A stretch of 64,000 nucleotides of DNA from CAVSEK01 sp963726975. Its GTDB lineage: Bacteria; Actinomycetota; Actinomycetes; Mycobacteriales; SCTD01. Below the pieces are notes generated by a model that ran no database searches, was not told where the DNA came from, and saw nothing but the letters and a program-made list of their open reading frames with translations. The DNA lies in the NCBI GenBank assembly GCA_963726975.1, contig CAVSEK010000013.1:496001-560000 (forward strand), written 5' to 3'. The translations under genes and the position numbers were made by a program. Position 1 is the first letter of the stretch. Each line of letters starts with the position of its first letter. Below, in pieces: positions 8,542-16,952 of the stretch.

Positions 8542-10123
8542 GTGGTGACCAGCGCCGTCCGCGAGCCCGTCGCGCCGGCACCCGCGGCGGTGCCGGCCGG
8601 GAGCACGGCGGTGCCCTGGCGGCCGCTGGGCGCCGTCGCCGCCGGGCTGCTGCTCGCGGCCTCCTTCGCCCCGCTGGCGCTCTGGCCGCTCGCGCCGGTC
8701 GGCGTCGCCGTGCTCGCGCTCGTCGTGCGCGGCGCGCGACCGCGCGCCGGGGCCGCTGCTCGGCCTGGTCGCCGGGCTCGCGCTGTTCCTGCCGCTCCTG
8801 CACTGGTCCGGGGCCGTCGCCGGTCCCGCCGCGTGGGTCGCGCTGGCGGTGTCCCAGGCCGCCTTCCTCGCCGTGCTCGGCGCCGCCCTCGGGGGAGTGT
8901 CCCGCCTGCCCGGCTGGCCGCTGTGGACCGCGGCCCTGTGGGTCGCCGAGGAGGCGCTGCGCGGTCGGCTGCCGTTCGGCGGCTTCACCTGGGGGCGCCT
9001 CGCCTTCAGCCAGGGCGCCACCCCCTTCACGCCGCTGGCCGCGGTCGGCGGCGCGCCGCTGGTGAGCTTCGCCGTCGCGCTCGTCGGCGGCCTGCTGGCC
9101 CTGCTGGTCGTGCTCGCCGCGCAGCGCCGGGGTCCGGCGGCCGTGGGCCGCTCCGCGCTGCCGGCGCTGCTCGTGCTCGCCGGGCTGGTGCTGGCGGCCG
9201 CCCTCGCCCCGGTGCCCGCCCTCGGCGACCCGGTGCGGGTGGCGCTCGTGCAGGGCAACGTGCCGCGGCTCGGCCTGGACGCCTTCGCCCAGCGCGCCGC
9301 CGTCCTGGACGCCCACGCCGACGCCACGCACCGGCTCGCCGAGGACGTCCGGGCCGGCCGCGTCCCCCGGCCCGAGCTCGTCGTCTGGCCGGAGAACGCC
9401 AGCGACCTCGACCCGTACACCGACCCGCAGGCGTACGCGACGATCGACGCCGCGGTGCGCGACGTCGGCGTCCCGGTCCTGGTCGGGGCGGTCGTCGAGG
9501 GTCCCGGCGACCAGGTCAGCAACACCGGCATCGTCTGGGACCCGGTCCTCCGGGCCCGGCGCGACCTACGTCAAGCGGCACCCGGTGCCTTCGGGGAGTA
9601 CATGCCCTACCGCTCGCTGCTGCGCCGGGTGACCGACCGGGTCGACCTCGTGCCGCGCGACTTCGCCGCCGGCGACCGCACCGGGGTGCTGAGGGTCGGC
9701 CCGGTGGCCGTCGGCGACGTCATCTGCTTCGAGGTGGCGTACGACCCGCTGGTGCGCGACGCCGTGCGCGGCGGCGGCCAGGTGCTCGTCGTGCAGACCA
9801 ACAACGCGACCTTCGGCCGCAGCGCCGAGACCGCGCAGCAGCTCGCCATGAGCCGGTTGCGCGCCGTGGAGCACCGCCGGGCCGTCCTCGTCGCGGCGAC
9901 CAGCGGCATCAGCGCCGTCATCGCTCCCGACGGCACGCTCGTCGAGCGCAGCGGCATCTTCACCCGCGAGGTCCTCCTCGACGAGGTGCCGACGGTCGAG
10001 GGGCAGACCCTCGCGACGCGCCTGGGGGTGCTGCCCGAGGTGCTGCTCGGCCTGGTCGGTGCGGCGGCGCTCGGGGCCGCCCTGCGACGCGCTCGCGTCG
10101 CGGAGGCCGGGGGCGTGCGGTGA
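8542..10123 (+). CDS. lnt: Apolipoprotein N-acyltransferase, with frame breaks
   Basis: This is the integral membrane enzyme that N-acylates the lipid-modified cysteine of lipoproteins. It has an N-terminal multi-helix membrane part followed by a nitrilase-fold domain. Visible are the catalytic Glu in VVWPENAS and the catalytic Cys in VGDVICFEVAYD. The third catalytic residue, Lys in TYVKRHPVPFGEY, is lost in the literal reading because one base is inserted near 9548 and one is missing near 9589; restoring both gives the textbook motif. A further extra base lies near 8728-8741, in the membrane part. The start is GTG 8542 or GTG 8545. The stop overlaps the ppm GTG (GTGA), and the two functions are fused in M. 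tuberculosis Rv2051c. Confidence 0.87.
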
Positions 10124-10870
10124 GCGGGCACGACCGCGTGCTCGTCGTCGTGCCGACCTACGACGAGCGCGACAACCTCGAGCCGATCGCGGCCCGGCTG
10201 CGCGCCGCCGTGCCCGGCGGTGCACCTGCTCGTCGTCGACGACAACAGCCCGGACGGCACGGGCGACGTCGCCGACGCGCTGGCTGCCGGCGAGCCGTGG
10301 GTGCACGTGCTGCACCGCGCCGGCAAGGAGGGCCTGGGCGCCGCCTACATCGCCGGGTTCGCCTGGGCCGCGCGAGGCGGGCTACGACGTCGTCGTGGAG
10401 ATGGACGCCGACGGCAGCCACGCGCCCGAGCAGCTGCCCCGGCTGCTCGCCGCGCTCGAGCACGCCGACGTCGTGCTCGGCAGCCGCTGGGTCGCCGGGC
10501 GGTGAGGTCGTCGACTGGCCGCGCTCGCGCGAGCTGCTGTCGCGCGGCGGCAACGCCTGGACCCGGCTCGCGCTCGGCCTGCCGCTGGCCGACGCGACGG
10601 GGGGCTACCGCGCGTACCGCCGGGAGGTGCTCGACGCGCCTGCCGCTGGGCGAGGTCGCCTCGCAGGGCTACTGCTTCCAGGTCGACCTGGCCTGGCAGG
10701 CCTGGCGCCGGGGGTTCCGCGTCGTGGAGGTGCCCATCACCTTCGTCGAGCGCGCGCGCGGGGAGCAGCAAGATGAGCCGGGCCATCGTGGTCGAGGCGC
10801 TGTGGCGGGTCACCTGGTGGGGCCTGCGCAGCCGGCGCTCGGCCGCCGGCTCGAGCGGGTCGGGGGCTGA
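10120..10870 (+). CDS. ppm1: Polyprenol-phosphate mannose synthase (GT2), five frame breaks
   Basis: This family-2 glycosyltransferase makes polyprenyl-phosphate-mannose from GDP-mannose at the membrane and supplies mannan, lipoarabinomannan and protein mannosylation. Correct segments sit in successive frames: VVVPTYDERDNLEPI, VVDDNSPDGTGD, EMDADGSHAPEQLP with the metal-binding DAD, GGEVVDWPRSRELLSRGG, GYRAYRREVLDA and ITFVERARG...KMSRAIV. Single extra bases near 10215, 10373, 10498, 10638 and 10766 explain every jump. The 3' end is uncertain: with five corrections the frame runs on into fxsA, so a sixth break, or the TGA at 10868, sets the end. The GTG start overlaps the lnt stop. Confidence 0.85.
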
Positions 10871-10871
10871 C

Positions 10872-11354
10872 GTGCCGGCGCTGCTGCTGCTCGCGCTGAT
10901 CGTCGTCCCGCTGGTCGAGCTCTACGTCGTCGTGCAGGTCGGCCAGGGCCTCGGCGTGCTGCCGACCCTCGCGCTGCTGCTCGTCGTCTCGCTGCTCGGA
11001 GCGGCGCTGCTGCGCCGCGAGGGGGCCCGCACCTGGCGGGCCTTCCGCGGCGCGACGGCCGCCGGCCGCGTCCCGGCGGGCGAGGTCGTCGAGGGGGCGG
11101 TCGTGCTGTTCGCGGGCGCGCTGCTGCTCACCCCGGGCTTCGTCACCGATGCCGTCGGGCTGCTCCTGCTGCTGCCGCCGGTGCGGGTCCTCGTGCGCCG
11201 CTCGCTCACCGCGTACGCCGGGCGCCGGCTGCTGGGCGGGGTCGGCGGGCTGGGCGGACTGAGCGGCGGACGGGGCTCGGCGCGCCGCGGCGGTCGCGTC
11301 GTGGACGGCGAGGTCGTCGACCCGGACGACGGCCCGCGGGGGCACGAGCGCTGA
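10872..11354 (+). CDS. fxsA: FxsA family membrane protein
   Basis: This 160-residue protein starts with a hydrophobic stretch (PALLLLALIVVPLVELYVVV) and has three to four membrane segments. The family signature LTPGFVTDAVGLLLLLPPVR lies near residue 85, and the tail is Gly/Arg-rich and charged. FxsA in Escherichia coli suppresses F-plasmid exclusion of phage T7; its native role is unclear. The GTG at 10872 directly follows the presumed ppm stop, making it the last gene of lnt-ppm-fxsA. A strong hairpin follows 3 bases after the stop. Confidence 0.8.
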   Translation: MPALLLLALIVVPLVELYVVVQVGQGLGVLPTLALLLVVSLLGAALLRREGARTWRAFRGATAAGRVPAGEVVEGAVVLFAGALLLTPGFVTDAVGLLLLLPPVRVLVRRSLTAYAGRRLLGGVGGLGGLSGGRGSARRGGRVVDGEVVDPDDGPRGHER

Positions 11355-11357
11355 CGC

Positions 11358-11393
11358 CGCGAGCCGCTCCCCCGGACGGGGGAGCGGCTCGCG
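11358..11393. terminator. Bidirectional 16-bp hairpin terminator between fxsA and rbpA
   Basis: Bases 11358-11373 pair perfectly with 11378-11393 around a GGAC loop. The hairpin sits exactly between the convergent stops of fxsA (11354) and rbpA (11408), so it can serve both genes. There is no T-tract, which is usual in high-GC actinobacteria. Confidence 0.85.
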
Positions 11394-11407
11394 GGACGTG
11401 CAGGGGA

Positions 11408-11791
11408 CTAGGCGGTCTTCTTGCCCGCCCGGTCGGCCTTGAGGGCTGCCTTGACCTTGCCCTGGTTCTCGTGCAGGACGGCCAGGCGCTCGGCGAGGAC
11501 CTCCTCGAGCTCGTCGACGCTGCGGCGCTCGAGGAGCATGTCCCAGTGCGTCCGGGCCGGCTTGGTCTTCTTGGCCTCGGGCTGCTCGCCGTCGCGCAGC
11601 AGCGCCGTGCTGCCGCAGACGCGGCACTCCCAGGTGGGCGGGACGTCGGCCTCGGCCGCGAACGGCATCTCGACGACGTGCCCGCGCGGGCAGTCGTACG
11701 TCGCGGACAGCCGCGGGGCGAACTCGGTGTGGCGGTCGCTCTCGTAGCTGACCGCCCCGAGCCGGGTACCACGCAGGACGCGGTCGCTCAT
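11408..11791 (-). CDS. rbpA: RNA polymerase-binding protein RbpA
   Basis: This 127-residue actinobacterial transcription factor binds the primary sigma factor and core RNA polymerase and stabilises the open complex. The protein begins with SDRVLRGTRLGAVSYE, then carries the RbpA core with CPRGH...WECRVCGS (cysteine/histidine zinc-type knuckle), and ends with the sigma-interacting helix HWDMLLERRS...ELEEVLAERL. The length matches the family. The ATG follows GGAGG at good spacing. A sigma-R type promoter lies about 29 bases upstream, as known for rbpA in Streptomyces coelicolor. The gene is monocistronic and convergent with fxsA. Confidence 0.95.
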   Translation of the reverse strand: MSDRVLRGTRLGAVSYESDRHTEFAPRLSATYDCPRGHVVEMPFAAEADVPPTWECRVCGSTALLRDGEQPEAKKTKPARTHWDMLLERRSVDELEEVLAERLAVLHENQGKVKAALKADRAGKKTA

Positions 11792-11819
11792 GGAACCTCC
11801 AGAGGGTGTCACCGGGTCC

Positions 11820-11846
11820 AACGACGGGTGCCCTGGCAGGATTCCC
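11820..11846 (-). promoter_or_regulatory. Sigma-R (SigH-type) promoter of rbpA
   Basis: On the minus strand GGGAAT is followed after exactly 18 bases by GTT (GGGAAT at 11846-11841, GTT at 11822-11820). This matches the GGAAT-N18-GTT consensus of the thiol-stress sigma factor SigR/SigH. It would give a 5' leader of about 20 bases before the rbpA ATG, with its Shine-Dalgarno inside. Known control of rbpA by SigR in Streptomyces supports the call. Confidence 0.8.
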
Positions 11847-11888
11847 TGCCTGCAGCACCCGAACCCGACCCGAGCCCCGGAGCCCCGC

Positions 11889-12317
11889 GTGCCCCTGCTG
11901 ACCCGTCCCTCCCGCCGCCGCGCGCGCCTGCTGCCCGCGGTCCTCGGGGCCGCCACCCCGACCACGCTCGGCGCCGCCCGGGCCGGCCTCGGGGTCGTCA
12001 TGATCGCCCGACCGACCCTGTTCCCGCGGCTCATGGGCCTGGACAGCGCGACGAGCACCCGGGTGGCCTGGCTGACCCGGATGCTCGGGGCGCGGGAGGT
12101 CGCGGTGGGGCTCGGCAGCGTGCAGGCCGTGCGCGCGGGCGACACCGGCGCGCTGCGCACCTGGCTGAAGGCCGGGGCGCTGTGCGACGCGGTCGACGCC
12201 GTCGCGGTCGCCGGTGCGCTGGGCCGCGGCCGGGTCGACCGGCTGCCCGGCGCGGCGCTCGTCGCGACGGCGTCCGCGGCCGTCGCGGTGCAGGTCGCGG
12301 CGGCGTCGCGCGGCTGA
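11889..12317 (+). CDS. Small DUF4267-like membrane protein
   Basis: This 142-residue protein is read from GTG 11889. The stretch ARAGLGVVMIARPTLFPRLMGLD, then TRMLGAREVAVGLGSV and a C-terminal hydrophobic helix, suggest three or four membrane segments. The pattern is reminiscent of DUF4267-type proteins, whose function is unknown. The upstream ATG at 11790 in the same frame would overlap the rbpA promoter and lacks family similarity, so the GTG is preferred. It is divergent from rbpA and may share the intergenic promoter region. Confidence 0.6.
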   Translation: MPLLTRPSRRRARLLPAVLGAATPTTLGAARAGLGVVMIARPTLFPRLMGLDSATSTRVAWLTRMLGAREVAVGLGSVQAVRAGDTGALRTWLKAGALCDAVDAVAVAGALGRGRVDRLPGAALVATASAAVAVQVAAASRG

Positions 12318-12371
12318 GGCCAGCCGCGGCGAGCCGGATCAGGTCGCTCGACGCGATCCCCCGCACGCGCC

Positions 12372-12390
12372 GATAATCGACACTATGTCA
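12372..12390. other. AT-rich palindromic island between convergent genes
   Basis: In the 108-base gap between two convergent gene ends lies an unusually AT-rich patch. GATAAT (12372-12377) is a near-consensus -10 box followed seven bases later by ATG (12385). GACA-CTA-TGTC (12379-12389) is an 11-base palindrome. On the minus strand the same bases read TTGACATAGTGTCGA. It may be an orphan promoter/operator or the remnant of a lost gene start; the ORF from this ATG runs antisense into the next gene and has no recognisable similarity. Confidence 0.35.
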
Positions 12391-12425
12391 AGTGGAGGAC
12401 TCCGCCTGCTGGGGTGGCCCTGCCG

Positions 12426-13666
12426 TCACCCCGTCGTCCACGCCGCGGTGTGCTCCTCGACCGACGGGTCGCGGCCGACCGTCCGACCGCGGTGCACCGG
12501 GCGGGCCGACGCCGCGGACCGGGCGTACGGCAGCAGCAGCACGAGCAGCAGCGCGGCGAGCGCGTAGCTGCTCTCGGCGAGCACGACGAGCGGACCGTGC
12601 GCCAGGTGCTCGCCGAGGTGCGTGTGCGCCAGGTCCGGCAGCGAGCTGGCGAACAGCCCGGCGACGGCGAGCGCCGCGCCGAGCGCCCGCCGGTCGCGGG
12701 CCCCCGCCCGCACCAGCACCGCGACGGCCGGCACGACCCACCACAGGTGGTGCGTCCACGTGATCGGGCTGACCAGCCCGCCGGTCAGCCCGCACAGCGC
12801 CAGCGCGGCGAGGTCGTCGCCGGACCGGGCGGCCCGGACGGCCCGGGTCAGCCCGACGGCGGCGACGACGGCGACCACGCCCAGCCACGGCAGCAGCGGT
12901 CGGGTCGGGGCGTCTGCGAGGCGGGCGAGCGCCCCCGACAGCGCCTGGTTGGCCGCCAGGTCGGCGCGCCCGACCCGGGAGGTGTCGAGCAGCGCACCGG
13001 TCCAGTAGGCCACCGACGCCGTGGGCGCGACGGCGTACGCCAGCACCGTCGCCAGGCCGCCGACCGCCGCAGCCGTCAGCGCCGCCCGCGGCCGGCGGGC
13101 CGCCAGCAGCACCACGAACACCGCCGGGGTGAGCTTCACGGCTGCCGCCAGCCCGGTGCCGACCCCGGCCGCGGCGCTCCCCCGCCGCAGCAGCACGACG
13201 TCGAGCACGACGAGCGCCACGACGAGCAGGTTGACCTGGCCGAAGCCGACCGTGTCGCGCACCGGCTCCAGCAGGCAGACGAGCGGGACCGCGCAGGCGG
13301 TCGTGCGGGCGACGCCCCAGCCGTGCGCCGGGGCGACCTGGCGCACGAGCCACCACGTCGTCGCGGTGAGGACGGCGGCGTCGCCGGCGAGCGCGAGCAG
13401 CCGCGCCGCGGCCAGGGGCACGACCGCCAGCGGCAGCATGAGCAGGGCGGCGAAGGGCGGGTAGGTGAAGCCGTACGGCGACCGGGGTGGACGTAGCCGT
13501 ACAGGGGTGCGCCGGACGCCCAGGCGCGGACCGCGCCGGCGTAGACCTCCAGGTCGAAGTCGTCGTGCGGGTCGGCGAACAGCACGAGCAGCAGCAGCCC
13601 GAGGACCGCGAGCACGAGCGGCAGGGCCGGGCCGCGGCGCAGCAGGCGGCCGACCGCGGTGCGCAT
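12426..13666 (-). CDS. GT87-type polyprenol-phosphate-mannose-dependent mannosyltransferase, frame break near 13481
   Basis: This multi-pass membrane glycosyltransferase of the GT-C fold (GT87/DUF2029) is about 413 residues long. The N-terminus has a signal-anchor helix, then FDLEVYAGAVRAW...PLYGY with the acidic residues typical of GT-C loop 1. After one base is removed near 13478-13485 it continues PYGFTYPPFAALLMLPL, the family hallmark, and about nine more helices (KLTPAVFV, SPITWTHHLWWVVP). These enzymes add mannose from polyprenol-phosphate-mannose on the outer membrane face, so the ppm product made upstream is a plausible donor. The acceptor is unknown. Start ATG 13666. Confidence 0.78.
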
Positions 13667-13764
13667 GCCCTGCCTCTCCCCGCCGCCCCGGCGCGGACCG
13701 AAACCGAGGGTAGTCGCGGGCGGGCGCCCGGTCCGGCTGCCGCGCGGCGCCGTACGGTGCCCGG

Positions 13765-14256
13765 GTGGGACCCGAGCAGGACCGGCCGCTCGCGGTCTTC
13801 GACCTCGACGGCACGCTGGCCGACGTCCGGCACCGGCTGCACCACCTGCAGGGGCGGCCGAAGCACTGGGACGCCTTCTTCGACGCGGCGGGCGAGGACC
13901 CGCCGCTGCCCGACGGCCTGGCGCTGGTGCGCGAGAGCGCCCGCGACTGCGACGTCGTCTACGTCACCGGGCGCCCGGAGCGCTGCCGGGCCGACACGCT
14001 CGCCTGGCTGTCCCGCCACGGCCTGCCGCTCGGCGAGCTCGCGATGCGGCGCGCCGGCGACCGCCGACCGGCCCGGCTCGCCAAGCCCGCGCTGCTGCGC
14101 CGCCTGGCCGGCGACCGCGTCGTCGCGGTCGTCGTCGACGACGACGAGGCGGTGTGCGCCGCGTACGAGCAGGAGGGCTGGACGGTGCTGCGGGCCCGCT
14201 GGGCGGACCGCTCGTCCACGCTCGAGCAGGCGCAGGAGCGCGACGGCCGCACCTGA
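13765..14256 (+). CDS. HAD-superfamily phosphatase (polynucleotide-kinase-phosphatase-like)
   Basis: This 163-residue protein has the HAD motifs in order: AVFDLDGTLAD with nucleophile and acid Asp near residues 12-14, YVTGRPERCR (motif II Thr), AKPALL and VVVDDDEAVCAAYEQEGW (motif IV). The TGRPE context and small size resemble the 3'-phosphatase domain of polynucleotide kinases and 5'-nucleotidase-like HAD proteins. The GTG start is the only one upstream of the nucleophile motif. It stands alone between two minus-strand genes. Confidence 0.75.
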   Translation: MGPEQDRPLAVFDLDGTLADVRHRLHHLQGRPKHWDAFFDAAGEDPPLPDGLALVRESARDCDVVYVTGRPERCRADTLAWLSRHGLPLGELAMRRAGDRRPARLAKPALLRRLAGDRVVAVVVDDDEAVCAAYEQEGWTVLRARWADRSSTLEQAQERDGRT

Positions 14257-14282
14257 GCGGCGCGGCTCGCGCGACGCGGCGC

Positions 14283-14720
14283 TCAGCCCGTCTCGACGAC
14301 CGTCTGCAGCGCCCGCAGGCTGCGGCGCAACCGGCCGCGCACGGCCGGCGCAGCCACCCGGTCGGCGACCAGCCCGGCGAGGCCACCGGGCGCCTGGTAG
14401 TTCAGGCGCAGCTCGACGTCGGTGCCGCCCCCGGCCCGCTCCCGCAGCCGCCAGCGCCCGCGCAGGGTGATGCCGGTGACGGCGTTCCACGCCAGGTCGG
14501 CCGGCTCGACGAACTCGACCACCTCGACGGTGCCGCCGAGGGCGGCGGCGCCGACCTGGATCCGCAGGCCCCACCGGGCGCCGCAACCGGTGACCTCGTC
14601 GGACAGCACCTCCGACAGGACCAGCCCGTCCATGAAGCGGTGCCACTCGCGCGGGTCGGACACCAGCGCCCAGACCCGGTCCCGGGGCGCCTGCACCGTG
14701 CGGTGCTCGGACAGGCGCAT
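14283..14720 (-). CDS. SRPBCC family protein (polyketide cyclase/START-like fold)
   Basis: This 145-residue protein opens with the SRPBCC pattern EHRTVQAPRDRVWALVSDPREWHRFMDG and continues as alternating strands ending in a long C-terminal helix. The fold forms a hydrophobic cavity for lipids or polyketides; the ligand is unknown. Its ATG overlaps the stop of the upstream acyltransferase by one base (TGATG), so the two are co-translated. That suggests a lipid-related role. Confidence 0.75.
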   Translation of the reverse strand: MRLSEHRTVQAPRDRVWALVSDPREWHRFMDGLVLSEVLSDEVTGCGARWGLRIQVGAAALGGTVEVVEFVEPADLAWNAVTGITLRGRWRLRERAGGGTDVELRLNYQAPGGLAGLVADRVAAPAVRGRLRRSLRALQTVVETG

Positions 14721-15625
14721 CAGCCGAGCACCGGGAGGCGCCGCTCGGCGGCCAGCCGGTCCATGGCGGCCTGCATGACGCCGAGCACGTCCTCGTAGAC
14801 CGCGTCGAGGTCGGGATCGGGCCCGTAGCGCTCGGTGAGGTCGATGGGGTCGAGCGCCTCGACGACGATCTTGGCGGGCAGCGGGACGTGCAGGGCGAAG
14901 TCGCCGATGTTGAGCCCCCACGGCAGCGCCAGGGAGATGGACACCGCCTTGAGCCGGGCGATCTTGTCCAGCCGCAGCAGCTTGGCGAGCCACTCCCCCC
15001 GCGACAGGAACAGCGCCGTCTCCTGCCCGCCCACCGACACCACCGGCACGATCGGCACGCCCTCGCGCAGCGCCAGGCGCAGGAAGCCCTGCCGGCCGCC
15101 GAAGTCGACCTTGTGCCGCTCCCACGTCGGCCGGAACACCTCGTAGTCACCGCCGGGGTAGACGAGCAGCGCCGCACCCGTCGACAGCGCCGCGTGCGCG
15201 TTCTCCGGGTTGGCGGCGACCGTGCCGAAGCGGCGCAGCATGCCGGCCAGCGGGTGCTGCACGACGAGGTTGTGCGCCAGCTGGTAGAACCGCCGCTCGA
15301 CCCCGAAGTAGGAGGTGAAGGCGAGGGTCAGCACGAGCGTGTCGGGCGTGAGGTTGCCGCCGCTGTGGTTGCCCACGAGCAGGACCGGGCCCCGGGCGGG
15401 GATCCGCTCGAGGTGCCGGGCCTCCGCGCGGAACCACGTGCTCGCGAGCAGCCACACCAGCGGCAGCGTGTCGCGGATGTAGTCGGGGTCCCGCTCGTCC
15501 AGGTCGGCGCGGGGCACCCGGGCACTGACCTGCGCGGCGACCTGGGCGGCCGCCCACCGCCCCGCGGACACGGGCAGGCCCAGCAGGTCCACGACGGTCT
15601 CCTCGACAGCCTCACCGCCGGGCAC
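14720..15625 (-). CDS. Lysophospholipid acyltransferase family protein (MGAT-like)
   Basis: This 301-residue acyltransferase belongs to the PlsC superfamily. It shows ARGPVLLVGNHSGGNLTPD near residue 80, where the catalytic His lies in NHSGG. The classical H-x4-D is not kept: the residue five after His is Leu. YPGGDYEVFRPTWERHKVDFGGRQGF and GVPIVPVVSVGGQE follow. This arrangement is typical of the MGAT-like subgroup rather than of 1-acylglycerol-phosphate acyltransferases. The GTG start gives a short N-terminal segment. It forms an operon with the SRPBCC gene. Confidence 0.78.
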   Translation of the reverse strand: MPGGEAVEETVVDLLGLPVSAGRWAAAQVAAQVSARVPRADLDERDPDYIRDTLPLVWLLASTWFRAEARHLERIPARGPVLLVGNHSGGNLTPDTLVLTLAFTSYFGVERRFYQLAHNLVVQHPLAGMLRRFGTVAANPENAHAALSTGAALLVYPGGDYEVFRPTWERHKVDFGGRQGFLRLALREGVPIVPVVSVGGQETALFLSRGEWLAKLLRLDKIARLKAVSISLALPWGLNIGDFALHVPLPAKIVVEALDPIDLTERYGPDPDLDAVYEDVLGVMQAAMDRLAAERRLPVLG

Positions 15626-15647
15626 CGCGCGCCGGACCGCAGCGAGG

Positions 15648-16841
15648 TTACGCGATGGCCCCGGGGTCCAGCCGGGCCAGCGCGCGCAGCACCGGCCCGG
15701 CCTTGGCGTGCGCCTCCGCGACCTCGGCCGCCGCCTCGCTGCCCCAGGTGATGCCCCCGCCCGCCCACAGGTGGACCGTGCCGGCCGCGACCGCGACCGT
15801 ACGGATCGTCAGGCCCAGGTCCAGCCCCACGGCTCCGTCCGCGCGCCAGAGCACCCCGAGCGCGCCCATCGCCGGGCCGCGCCCGACCGGCTCGAGGCCC
15901 GCCAGCAGCTGCGCCGCGGCCCGCTTGGGCGCGCCGGTCACCGACCCGCCCGGTGCGACGGCCCGCAGGACGTCGAGCGCCGTCGCCCCCGGGCGCAGCC
16001 GCCCGGCCACCGTGCTGCCGGCCTGCCACAACCCGGCCCAGGCGGTGAGGGCGTAGAGCTCCTCGACCACGACGCTGCCGGTGCGGCAGACCCGGCCGAG
16101 GTCGTTGCGCTCCAGGTCGACGATCATGACGTGCTCGGCGCGGTCCTTCCCACTGGCCCGCAGCCGCGCGGCGCTGCCGGGCGCGACCGGCCAGGTCCCC
16201 TTGACCGGCACCGTCGTGACGCGGTCCCCGACGACGCGCACCAGCTGCTCCGGCGACGCGCACCCGACCGCCCAGTCCTCGCCGGACAGCACCCCGCCGT
16301 AGGTGGCGCCCGGGAGGCCGGCGACCGCTGACGCCACCGCCAGCGGGTCGCCGTCGCACGGCGCGCTGCGGTGCCCGACGACGTTGGCCTGGTAGAGGTC
16401 GCCCCGGGAGATCGCCGCCCGCACCTGCTCGACGGCGGCCGCGTGCTCGGTGTCGCTCCACGTCGTGCGCCAGGGCCCGACGGCGGCGCCCCCGGGGGCG
16501 GGCGGGGTGCCGGCACGGGCGGGCTCGACGACGACGGCCACGACGTCGGGCACCTGCGGCACCGGGCTGGCCGGACCCCCCGGCAGCCCGGCCAGGGCCG
16601 CGCAGCCGGCCGCGCCGAGCAGCAGCGCGACGCCGACCGGCGGACCGGCCGGGGCCGCCGCCCCCAGCGGCCCGGCCAGGGCGTGCCGCTCGAGCAGCGC
16701 GGCGAGTGCGGCCCCCGGCTCGTCCCACGCCGCGAGCTCGAGGCGCTCGACCTCCCGCAGGCCGCCGGACAGCGCCGCCGGCAGGCCCGGCACGGCCGTC
16801 ACCCGCACGGGCGGACCTGGGGATCGCGACACGTCGTCCAC
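15648..16841 (-). CDS. pabB: Chorismate-binding enzyme, aminodeoxychorismate synthase component I-like
   Basis: This 397-residue protein has the C-terminal chorismate-utilising domain: ISRGDLYQANVV, TTVPVKGTWP (with the PIKGT-type Lys), EHVMIVDLERNDLGRV, PGGSVTGAPKRAA, and a final GGGITWGS motif. The N-terminal third is degenerate and Ala-rich. The PVKGT lysine, which forms the covalent intermediate in PabB, favours PabB over TrpE or isochorismate synthase. No glutamine amidotransferase (pabA) or lyase (pabC) is adjacent. Start GTG 16841. Confidence 0.8.
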   Translation of the reverse strand: MDDVSRSPGPPVRVTAVPGLPAALSGGLREVERLELAAWDEPGAALAALLERHALAGPLGAAAPAGPPVGVALLLGAAGCAALAGLPGGPASPVPQVPDVVAVVVEPARAGTPPAPGGAAVGPWRTTWSDTEHAAAVEQVRAAISRGDLYQANVVGHRSAPCDGDPLAVASAVAGLPGATYGGVLSGEDWAVGCASPEQLVRVVGDRVTTVPVKGTWPVAPGSAARLRASGKDRAEHVMIVDLERNDLGRVCRTGSVVVEELYALTAWAGLWQAGSTVAGRLRPGATALDVLRAVAPGGSVTGAPKRAAAQLLAGLEPVGRGPAMGALGVLWRADGAVGLDLGLTIRTVAVAAGTVHLWAGGGITWGSEAAAEVAEAHAKAGPVLRALARLDPGAIA

Positions 16842-16952
16842 GGACTCGCGTGTTCAGCCGCGCGGGCAGTGTGTCGAGGAGCACACTGCACGGCCGGGAC
16901 GACCTCCCGGCACTCCCCGCCTCTGCCCCAGGACAGCCCCAGGAGCACGACC

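Noticed and set aside
5380..10776. An 1798-codon open frame on the plus strand spanning lat, the amidohydrolase, lnt and ppm
   Set aside because: It is an artefact of GC-rich antisense reading plus frame breaks. Only its pieces at 6703-7930, 8542-8735 and 10120-10215 are real gene segments.
10120..10870. Programmed ribosomal frameshifting in ppm
   Set aside because: Five shifts in one direction, without slippery heptamers or conserved structures, and the same pattern in unrelated genes, fit sequence error better.
12385..12567. A 60-codon plus-strand ORF from ATG 12385 behind GATAAT
   Set aside because: It runs antisense over the GT87 gene, has skewed Ser/Ala composition and no family likeness. 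It is kept only as a promoter-like site.
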